Shown here: piece by piece, positions 43,068-49,648 of the stretch
Numbering within the stretch: position 1 is the stretch's first letter
Layout of the letters: every line of letters begins with the position of its first letter
Assembly: GCA_022767515.1 (NCBI GenBank)
Contig: JALENK010000060.1
Location: 1-49,648 of the forward strand
DNA from: Clostridium sp.
GTDB lineage: Bacteria > Bacillota > Clostridia > Clostridiales > Clostridiaceae
Length of the DNA: 49,648 bases
Direction: 5' to 3'
Notes under the pieces: generated by a model
Seen by the model: the letters and a program-made list of their open reading frames with translations, nothing else
The model's database searches: none
Told to the model about the DNA's origin: nothing
Position numbers and translations under genes: made by a program

Positions 43068-46000
43068 ATGAAACCTATTAATTTAAAAATAAAAGGATTA
43101 AATAGCTTTGTTGAAGAACAAGAAATAGATTTTGAAAGATTGACTGAAGCAGGATTTTTTGGGATTTTTGGACAAACAGGAAGCGGTAAGTCAACCATTT
43201 TAGATGGAATAACCTTAGCTCTTTATGGCGAAATTTCTAGAAATAGTAGTAATTTTATAAATACTAATTGTGATGAAGTTAGTGTCTCTTATACCTTTCA
43301 AATATCTCTTTCAGAAGTGAAAAAGTATAATGTATGGAGAAATTATAAAAGGAGTAAAAAAACCGGGAAAATAACTCAAAAGTGCAGAGTTACTGATTTA
43401 GTAACTAATAGTATTCTTGCTGATAGTATTAGTGAAGTAAATAGTTTATGCAATAAGATAATTGGATTAAGCTTTGAGGATTTTACAAGAACTGTAGTTC
43501 TTCCACAGGGGAAGTTCAGTGAATTTTTAAAACTGGAAGGAAAAAATAGAAGAGAAATGCTTGAAAGACTGTTTAATCTTCAAAAATATGGGGATAATTT
43601 AGCTAAGAGGATATCAAGTGAAAATGCAAAATTCAAAGCAGAAGAAAATCAGCTTATTGGCGAAGAGAAGGGCTATGAGGGGATAACTGAAGAAGTCCTA
43701 TCTGAAAATAAGGAAATTCTTAATAAATACAATAGTGAATTAGAACTTAAAAAGAAGGAATATGATGCTTTTAAGGTTAAGTTTGAAAGTGCTAAAGAGG
43801 TTTATGAGCTTCAAATAGAAGCAAGAGATTATTTAAGAAAAAGTCAAGAGTTGAATAATAGAAAGCAAGAAATGGAATTAAAGGAAAGTAAATTGAATCT
43901 TGCTAAAGAAGCAGAAATTATTATGCCTTATGTAAAAAGAGCTGAAGATACTAAGAAAAATCTAATTGAATCTAAAGAAGCAGAGAATAATATTCAAAGA
44001 AAAAAGGAAGAGCTTGAAGTACTTATAGTGAAAAGTAAAGAAGAGTTTGAAAAAGTAGAAGAGGCTAAACTGCAAAGATTACCAAAGCTTATAATTGATA
44101 AAAATAATGCAGAGGAAGCCTTAAAAATATCAGAGGATATAGAAAAATGCATTAAATTAAAAGCAAAAATTGAAAAGGATAAATTAGAGTATGAAGTTAC
44201 TTTAAAGAATATTAATAAAGAAATTTCAGATATTGATGACAAAATAAAAGAAGAAACCAATCTTTTTGATTCTCTAAAAATAGAGAAAACTATTAAAGAC
44301 AAGGTAAAAGAAGCAGTACTTCTGTTAAAAGAAGTAGAAGCTTTAGATAAAAATAAGGCTAAGTATGATGAAGATTTATTAAATTTAAATACTGAAATTA
44401 GGACACAAGAGGTTAAATTAGAAGCTTTACAAAAAGATAAGGATAATGATAATAAGGAATTAAAGAATTTAGAGAGTGAGTTAGAGCAACTTATTAATAA
44501 TCAACCTTGTAATGAAGAGGGATTAGCTGAGAAAAAGAGTATGGTTGCTATTGCACAGCATAGCGATGTGTTAAGAAAAGAGCTAGAAAATGGTAAGCCA
44601 TGTCCAGTATGCGGTTCAATGCATTATGATTTAGATCACTTAGATATGAATACTAATACAAAATCTTATGCAAGAGAAAAAGAAGAGTATGATAATCTCT
44701 ATAAAGCTTATCAAGATTTTAAAAAGTTAAAGGAAAATCAGGATTTAAAAATTAAAGAATTTAACGGAAAAATGCAGAAAAAGGAGTTAGAGCTTAAAGA
44801 GTATGAGATATCAATTAAGGCTAAGAGGGAGCAAAAGGAAAAGCATAATTTAGAATTAAGTAAAATTAAAGAAGATAAAGAGGAGATTGTTTCTAAGTTA
44901 GAGATATTAAAGAGGGAAACATCAATAAATGATTTTGAAGTTGAGCTAAAGATTATAGAAGAAAAAGAAGAAAAAAGAGAAGAAATTGCAAAAAAATTAG
45001 AAGATTTAAGAACTAAGCGTGATAAAAACTTGGAAATTAGGGAAAAGATATCTGCTGATATTAACAATTACAACATAAGGCTAGAGAACGGAAAGACAGT
45101 CATAGCTGAAAAGGAGGCACTTTTAAAGGAAAAGGTTTCAAACATAGAAAATATTTCTAAATATTTATTAAATCTTAATAAAGAGATTGACTTAATAAAT
45201 GATAGATATACTAAAATAAAAGCAGAGCATGAAAAAAATGATAAGTTTTATAAAGAGATAAGTGAAAAGTGTGCTTCTATAAAAGCAAAGACAAAAGAGT
45301 TAGCAAATCAAATTGAAGAAAGAGAAGAAGAATTAAAAAATGTGCTATGTAAATCAAGTTTTGAAGAAGTAGCTAAGGTTAAAGAAAGCTTTATTGCTTC
45401 TAAAGAAGAACTATCAAATCTAGAGATGGAGATAGATAATTATAAAAAGGCTTTAGATGAGAATAAAATTCAAGTAGAGAATATTAATAAAAAGCTAGGT
45501 AATAGAAGCATAACAGAAGAGGAATATCAAGGTATTAAGGCATTAAAAGAAAAACAGGAGGAAGAAATTGAAAAAATTAAGGAAATTGTAATAAAAAAGG
45601 CTCAAGAAATTAATATAATTGAAAAGAAGCTAAAAGAAATAGAGAGTATTATAAATAAAAAGAAGGTACTAGAGCATAAGATGGCATTATTAAGTGACTT
45701 AGAAAGCTTGTTTAAGGGTAAAAGATTTGTAGAATATGTAGCGATAAATCGATTGAAATATATATCTAAAGAGGCGTCAAAAAGATTATTTAATATTAGT
45801 AATGGAAACTATGCATTAGAAGTTAATGATGAAGGTAAATTTATTATAATTGATAATAAAAATGGTGGAAAAAGAAGAGAAACTAATACTCTTTCAGGAG
45901 GAGAAACCTTTTTAGCATCACTATCACTTGCTTTAGCTCTATCAAGTCAAATACAATTAAAAAGTAGTGCACCTCTTGAGTTATTCTTCTTAGATGAAGG

Positions 46001-46190
46001 CTTTGGTACTCTTGATGAGGAACTTTTAGATGTTGTTATGAATTCAATTGAAAAAGTTTATAATAAGAATTTGACAGTAGGCATAATAACGCATGTAGAG
46101 AGTATAAAAAATAGGGTTCCAATTAAACTACTCGTTACACCAGCAGAAGCAGGAGTATCTGGAAGTAAAGTTAAGATTGAGACAAATTAA
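43068..46190 (+). CDS. sbcC: Exonuclease SbcCD, ATPase subunit
   Basis: A 1040-residue SMC/Rad50-type ATPase. Walker A is GQTGSGKST (35-43). Two long antiparallel coiled-coil arms (about 180-490 and 535-870) flank the zinc hook CPVC (C512, C515), which joins two molecules. The C-terminal half-ATPase has the signature LSGGETFLASLSLALALS and Walker B FFLDEGFGTLD. It pairs with SbcD for ATP-dependent cleavage of hairpin and protein-blocked DNA ends. It is full length and intact. Confidence 0.96.
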   Translation: MKPINLKIKGLNSFVEEQEIDFERLTEAGFFGIFGQTGSGKSTILDGITLALYGEISRNSSNFINTNCDEVSVSYTFQISLSEVKKYNVWRNYKRSKKTGKITQKCRVTDLVTNSILADSISEVNSLCNKIIGLSFEDFTRTVVLPQGKFSEFLKLEGKNRREMLERLFNLQKYGDNLAKRISSENAKFKAEENQLIGEEKGYEGITEEVLSENKEILNKYNSELELKKKEYDAFKVKFESAKEVYELQIEARDYLRKSQELNNRKQEMELKESKLNLAKEAEIIMPYVKRAEDTKKNLIESKEAENNIQRKKEELEVLIVKSKEEFEKVEEAKLQRLPKLIIDKNNAEEALKISEDIEKCIKLKAKIEKDKLEYEVTLKNINKEISDIDDKIKEETNLFDSLKIEKTIKDKVKEAVLLLKEVEALDKNKAKYDEDLLNLNTEIRTQEVKLEALQKDKDNDNKELKNLESELEQLINNQPCNEEGLAEKKSMVAIAQHSDVLRKELENGKPCPVCGSMHYDLDHLDMNTNTKSYAREKEEYDNLYKAYQDFKKLKENQDLKIKEFNGKMQKKELELKEYEISIKAKREQKEKHNLELSKIKEDKEEIVSKLEILKRETSINDFEVELKIIEEKEEKREEIAKKLEDLRTKRDKNLEIREKISADINNYNIRLENGKTVIAEKEALLKEKVSNIENISKYLLNLNKEIDLINDRYTKIKAEHEKNDKFYKEISEKCASIKAKTKELANQIEEREEELKNVLCKSSFEEVAKVKESFIASKEELSNLEMEIDNYKKALDENKIQVENINKKLGNRSITEEEYQGIKALKEKQEEEIEKIKEIVIKKAQEINIIEKKLKEIESIINKKKVLEHKMALLSDLESLFKGKRFVEYVAINRLKYISKEASKRLFNISNGNYALEVNDEGKFIIIDNKNGGKRRETNTLSGGETFLASLSLALALSSQIQLKSSAPLELFFLDEGFGTLDEELLDVVMNSIEKVYNKNLTVGIITHVESIKNRVPIKLLVTPAEAGVSGSKVKIETN

Positions 46191-46212
46191 TTTTTATAAA
46201 TGGAGGAAAAAA

Positions 46213-46989
46213 ATGAGATTAGCCCTTGCACAAATGGTAATTAAATGGCACAATATTGATGTTAATCTTGAAAAATGTTTAAAATTTATAGAAGAAGCAG
46301 TAGAAAACAATGTTGATTTTATAGTTTTTCCAGAGATGTGCTTAACTGGATATACTATGAAGATAGATAGCCTACCAGATGATGAAACATATATTCTTGA
46401 TTGGTTTAAAGATAAGGCTAAAAAATATAATATAAATATTGGAATCGGGTATTCGATAAAGAATGATGATAAGGGTGACAATAAGTTTACTATTGTATCA
46501 AGAAAGGGTGAGCTGCTTTCATCTTATTCTAAGATACATCCTTTCTCTAAAGCAAGTGAAGATATATATTACAATAAAGGAGAAAACATTGTTTATGCTA
46601 AAGTTGATGACAGTATAGTGAGTACATTTATATGTTATGATTTACGTTTTCCAGAGATATTTCAAGAGGCTTCAAAAAAAGCACAGATAATAATAGTAGC
46701 AGCAGCTTGGCCCGATGTACGTGCAGAGCATTTTGATATTTTATTAAGAGCAAGGGCTCTTGAAAATCAATGCTTTATTGCAGGAGTAAATAGATTTGGA
46801 TATGGAGGAGGATTACATTATTCTGGACATTCACAAATCATATCTCCATTTGGGGAGGTACTTGCATTTAATAATACGAATGAAGCTCTTATTATACAAG
46901 ACATAAATGTAGATGTGATAGATAAAGCAAGATTAGATTTTAACATTAAGAAAGATAGAAGAGAAAAACTCTATAAAGAGTTTTATTAG
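46213..46989 (+). CDS. Carbon-nitrogen hydrolase (nitrilase superfamily amidase)
   Basis: A 258-residue member of the nitrilase superfamily with the Glu-Lys-Cys triad E41 (VFPEMCLTGY), K107 (SKIHPF) and C141 (FICYDLRFPE). The CYDLRFPE context and small size resemble omega-amidases (Nit2/YafV group), which clean up alpha-ketoglutaramate and similar amides, but substrate prediction in this family is unreliable. ATG 46213 is preferred because GGAGG (46202-46206) lies between it and an earlier in-frame ATG that overlaps sbcC. Confidence 0.88.
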   Translation: MRLALAQMVIKWHNIDVNLEKCLKFIEEAVENNVDFIVFPEMCLTGYTMKIDSLPDDETYILDWFKDKAKKYNINIGIGYSIKNDDKGDNKFTIVSRKGELLSSYSKIHPFSKASEDIYYNKGENIVYAKVDDSIVSTFICYDLRFPEIFQEASKKAQIIIVAAAWPDVRAEHFDILLRARALENQCFIAGVNRFGYGGGLHYSGHSQIISPFGEVLAFNNTNEALIIQDINVDVIDKARLDFNIKKDRREKLYKEFY

Positions 46990-47003
46990 AAGGAGGAAGA
47001 AGG

Positions 47004-47888
47004 TTGTTTATTTTAAATTGTATTAGGGGTTTTTGCATGGCACTAGCAGATAGTGTGCCAGGAGTATCTGGTGGGACTATTGCATTTGTACTTGGATTTT
47101 ATGATAAATTCATAGGTTCATTAAACACTTTAACATCCAAAAAAACTTCTAAGGATGAAAAGAAAGAAGCATTTAAGTTTTTAATTAAGCTTGGTTGTGG
47201 ATGGGTATTAGGATTTTTGATGGCAGTTATATTTATTACCTCGTTATTTGAAGAGCATATTTATGAGGTAAGCTCATTATTTGTAGGATTTATTATTTTA
47301 TCAATTCCTATAATCGTTAAGGAAGAAAAAAATGAAATCAAAAATAAATATAAAAATATAATTTTTTCAGTTATTGGAATGTTTGTTGTAGTTCTTGTTG
47401 CCTACTTAAATTCACAAGCAAGTGAAGAAGGTATCAATTTAAGTGGTGGAATGAATTTTGGTCTTATGTTTTATGTATTCATAGCAGGTATGATAGCAAT
47501 ATCAGCAATGGTTCTTCCAGGAATATCTGGTTCGACACTACTTTTAATATTTGGACTATATGCACCAATAATGAAGGGTATAAAAGAAATTTTAAAATTG
47601 AATTTTGAAAGCCTACCTTATGTATGCACACTTGGAGTTGGAATTATAATTGGTATATTAACTACAATTAAAGTTATAAACTATTGTTTAAAAAATCATC
47701 GTTCTCAAACAATATATTTTATATTAGGTTTAATGATTGGTTCGATTTATGCTGTATTTATGGGACCAACTACAGTTGGAAATGAACCTATGGATTTTGG
47801 AAGCTTTAATATAATATTCTTTATATTAGGGGCAGCTTTGATATTTGGACTTGAAAAAACTAAGATGATTTTAGAGAAGAAAAAATAA
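47004..47888 (+). CDS. DUF368 / PopT polyprenyl-phosphate transporter
   Basis: A 294-residue polytopic membrane protein. Two signature repeats are visible: ALADSVPGVSGGTIAFVLG near residues 13-31 and AMVLPGISGSTLLLIFGLY near 168-186, the inverted-repeat re-entrant loops of DUF368. Members of this family (PopT) recycle undecaprenyl phosphate across the membrane for cell-wall synthesis. It starts at TTG (47004) behind AGGAGGAAGAAGG and follows the amidase by 14 bases. The MraY-like enzyme at 22029 uses the same lipid carrier. Confidence 0.88.
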   Translation: MFILNCIRGFCMALADSVPGVSGGTIAFVLGFYDKFIGSLNTLTSKKTSKDEKKEAFKFLIKLGCGWVLGFLMAVIFITSLFEEHIYEVSSLFVGFIILSIPIIVKEEKNEIKNKYKNIIFSVIGMFVVVLVAYLNSQASEEGINLSGGMNFGLMFYVFIAGMIAISAMVLPGISGSTLLLIFGLYAPIMKGIKEILKLNFESLPYVCTLGVGIIIGILTTIKVINYCLKNHRSQTIYFILGLMIGSIYAVFMGPTTVGNEPMDFGSFNIIFFILGAALIFGLEKTKMILEKKK

Positions 47889-47896
47889 AACATTAG

Positions 47897-47932
47897 CCTC
47901 AAATTGTTAGAATAAAATCTAACAATTTGGGG
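47897..47932 (+). terminator. Probable terminator after the DUF368 gene
   Basis: A 15-base-pair stem (47897-47911 with 47918-47932, one G-T pair). The T-run is interrupted (TTATTATTTATTT). Confidence 0.7.
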
Positions 47933-47943
47933 TTATTATTTAT

Positions 47944-47972
47944 TTGGAATAGAATGGATAATGTGATATAAT
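47944..47972 (+). promoter_or_regulatory. Promoter of trpB
   Basis: TTGGAA (47944-47949), 17-base spacer, and TATAAT (47967-47972) preceded by TGA, making a full extended -10. The ATG is 35 bases downstream behind AAGGAGGT. No T-box, trp leader peptide or terminator-antiterminator pair is seen in the short leader. Confidence 0.75.
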
Positions 47973-48007
47973 TCAGTTATGATGTTTAAATTAAGGAGGT
48001 ATAATAC

Positions 48008-49213
48008 ATGGATTATAGAACTTATTTAAGAAATTATCCTGATAAAGATGGAAGATTTGGTGAATATGGAGGAGCTTTTTTATCAGAAGAGTTAATTCCA
48101 GCCTTTAAAGAAATTTCAGATGCTTATCAAACAATATGCCATTCTTCACAATTTATAAATGAGCTTAGAAGGATAAGAAAAGAATTCCAAGGAAGACCAA
48201 CACCAGTTTATCACTGTGAAAGGTTATCAAAAGAGCTTGGTGGATGTCAAATATATTTAAAGAGAGAAGATTTAAATCATACAGGAGCACACAAGTTAAA
48301 TCACTGTATGGGAGAAGGTCTTCTTGCTAAATTTATGGGAAAGAAGAGACTTATAGCTGAAACTGGAGCAGGACAACATGGAGTAGCACTTGCAACAGCA
48401 GCAGCATTTTTTGGTCTTGAATGTGAAATACATATGGGAGAAGTAGATATTAAAAAACAAGCTCCTAATGTTACAAGAATGAAAATTTTAGGTGCAAAAG
48501 TAGTACCTGTAACGCACGGTTTAAAAACATTAAAAGAAGCAGTTGATTCGGCATTTGCTTCATATGCAAAAAACTATAAAGATTCTATCTACTGTATAGG
48601 TTCAGCACTTGGACCACATCCATTTCCATTAATGGTTCGTGATTTCCAATCAGTAGTAGGATATGAAGCAAAAGATCAATTTAAGGAAATGACAGGACTT
48701 CTTCCAGATGTTGTTTGTGCATGTGTAGGTGGAGGAAGTAATTCAGCAGGAATGTTTATTCCTTTCTTAGATGAACCTGTTGATATAGTAGGAGTAGAAC
48801 CACTTGGAAAAGGAGCAAAGATGGGTGACCATGCTGCATCTATGCAATATGGTGAAAAAGGAATAATGCATGGATTTGAAAGCATAATGCTAAAGGATGA
48901 AAAGGGGGACCCAGCTCCAGTATATTCAATAGCAAGTGGTCTTGACTATCCTTCAGTAGGACCAGAACATGCATTTTTACACGATTTAGGAAGAGTAGAA
49001 TATACAACAGCTAGTGATAAAGAAGCAGTTGAGGCATTCTTCAAGCTATCAAGAACAGAAGGAATTATTCCAGCCCTTGAAAGTTCACATGCAGTTGCCT
49101 ATGCTATGAGAAAGGCTAAAGAAATGAAGCAAGGTTCCATTCTTGTTTGCTTAAGTGGTAGAGGAGATAAGGATGTAGATTATATAGTTGAAAACTATGG
49201 TTATGAGCTATAA
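48008..49213 (+). CDS. trpB: Tryptophan synthase beta chain
   Basis: A 401-residue TrpB1-type PLP enzyme, joining indole and serine to give tryptophan. The PLP lysine is K96 in HTGAHKLNH. Other signatures are [23 protein letters not shown], the phosphate-binding GGGSNSAG, and the C-terminal SGRGDKD. The gene stands alone, with its own promoter and terminator and no trpA or other trp gene beside it. It could work with a distant TrpA or salvage free indole. Confidence 0.96.
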   Translation: MDYRTYLRNYPDKDGRFGEYGGAFLSEELIPAFKEISDAYQTICHSSQFINELRRIRKEFQGRPTPVYHCERLSKELGGCQIYLKREDLNHTGAHKLNHCMGEGLLAKFMGKKRLIAETGAGQHGVALATAAAFFGLECEIHMGEVDIKKQAPNVTRMKILGAKVVPVTHGLKTLKEAVDSAFASYAKNYKDSIYCIGSALGPHPFPLMVRDFQSVVGYEAKDQFKEMTGLLPDVVCACVGGGSNSAGMFIPFLDEPVDIVGVEPLGKGAKMGDHAASMQYGEKGIMHGFESIMLKDEKGDPAPVYSIASGLDYPSVGPEHAFLHDLGRVEYTTASDKEAVEAFFKLSRTEGIIPALESSHAVAYAMRKAKEMKQGSILVCLSGRGDKDVDYIVENYGYEL

Positions 49214-49221
49214 TTAAAGAT

Positions 49222-49257
49222 AAGCCTGTAAAAGTTATTATTGCTTTTTCAGGCTTT
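49222..49257 (+). terminator. Intrinsic terminator after trpB
   Basis: AAGCCTG-T-AAAAG (49222-49234) pairs with CTTTT-T-CAGGCTT (49244-49256) with one T-T mismatch and a nine-base loop, then TTTG. Confidence 0.8.
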
Positions 49258-49295
49258 TGTTATTTTAGTGCAAATATTTGAAAGGATGAAAATGT

Positions 49296-49648
49296 ATGTT
49301 TAAGGTGGCATTGAGGTATATTGTGGGATATAAGAAAAAGACTATTGTATGTATACTTGGGATTGCTTTTTCAGTTATGCTGATTTTTTCACTTGTTGGA
49401 ATTAGCAATCGTATTATGAACCAATATATGCAGATGGTAGAAGGTATTAATGATGTTTATGATATAAAAATTCATGATATTAAGCATAATATGATGGAAG
49501 ATATTTACAGGGAGATATTTTATTCACATCTAATGATACTGCTGATGATTTGATTAAAAAATATGATTTTACACTTGCAGATAATAATAATTCAGTTTTT
49601 GTGACATTTAGTGATACTGGATTTGATTATGATAGGCAGGGTGAATTT
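49296..49648 (+). pseudogene. FtsX/MacB-type ABC transporter permease, frameshifted and cut by the window end
   Basis: The N-terminus (FKVALRYIVGYKKKTIVCILGIAFSV) is the first cytoplasmic segment and transmembrane helix of an FtsX-like permease. The starting frame ends at a TGA (49551-49553) after 85 codons. From about 49511 the minus-one frame is open to the window edge and reads GDILFTSNDTADDLIKKYDF, the expected extracytoplasmic continuation. Adding one G to the GGG at 49510-49512 joins the two as YRGDILF. The break is therefore a one-base loss in a short G run, either a true frameshift or a sequence error. ATG 49296 has AAAGGA upstream. The partner ATPase would lie outside the window. Confidence 0.75.

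Noticed and set aside
47933-48007. T-box or trp attenuator before trpB
   Set aside because: Only 75 bases separate the upstream terminator and the start, with a promoter inside; there is no room for a T-box and no Trp-codon leader.
1-49648. Mobile element or prophage origin of the dynamin/radical SAM operon
   Set aside because: No integrase, transposase, tRNA-end repeat or terminal inverted repeats were found, and base composition looks like its neighbours.

Overview
The window is AT-rich DNA (roughly 30% GC by eye) with strong AGGAGG-type ribosome binding sites, TTGACA/TATAAT promoters and many short hairpin-plus-T-run terminators. Together with a c-di-GMP riboswitch, oxygen-sensitive radical SAM enzymes, DUF1659/DUF2922 proteins and Gram-positive style ABC exporters, this points to an anaerobic low-GC Firmicute of the class Clostridia, possibly Lachnospiraceae or Eubacteriaceae. 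I see no tRNA, rRNA, CRISPR array, transposase or integrase, and no gene-free stretch over 300 bases except the queD leader region (18036-18388).

Region 1 (189-11512) is the most unusual part. A promoter, a class I c-di-GMP riboswitch and an intrinsic terminator precede a small helix-turn-helix gene. A tightly packed one-strand array follows: three dynamin-type GTPases, a small protein with a perfect Y-x-[D/N] repeat, a SPASM radical SAM enzyme interrupted by one TAA codon, a cobalamin-type radical SAM enzyme, a glycine-rich hairpin protein, an unrecognised membrane-linked protein and a WYL regulator. Gene gaps run from an 11-base overlap to 33 bases, so it reads as one operon. I infer a membrane-acting GTPase machine with a post-translationally modified small partner. 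The repeat fits the substrate pattern of three-residue cyclophane-forming radical SAM enzymes. None of this is proven.

Region 2 (11537-23037) holds a heterodimeric ABC exporter, a minus-strand queuosine-precursor operon (queD-queE-queC-queF plus DUF1659 and DUF2922) with an attenuator-type leader that is probably a preQ1 riboswitch, two small or membrane proteins, an amino-acid ABC importer with a fused binding protein and permease, and a MraY-like enzyme.

Region 3 (23162-34393) is signalling: a 1575-residue hybrid histidine kinase with a degenerate N-terminal ATPase, a two-domain response regulator, a fourth dynamin-like GTPase with degraded nucleotide motifs, an AIM24 protein, an unlisted 56-residue ORF and a membrane diguanylate cyclase. 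The cyclase could contribute to the c-di-GMP pool read by the riboswitch.

Region 4 (34414-49648) is mostly housekeeping: DAHP synthase, a Lys/Ala-rich protein with a CBM21-like domain, HisJ, an RlaP-type nucleotidyltransferase, CCA-adding enzyme, SbcCD nuclease, a nitrilase-family amidase, a DUF368/PopT polyprenyl-phosphate transporter, an orphan tryptophan synthase beta chain and the start of a frameshifted ABC permease. Two reading-frame breaks (TAA at 6205-6207; one-base loss near 49509) may be real mutations or sequence errors.
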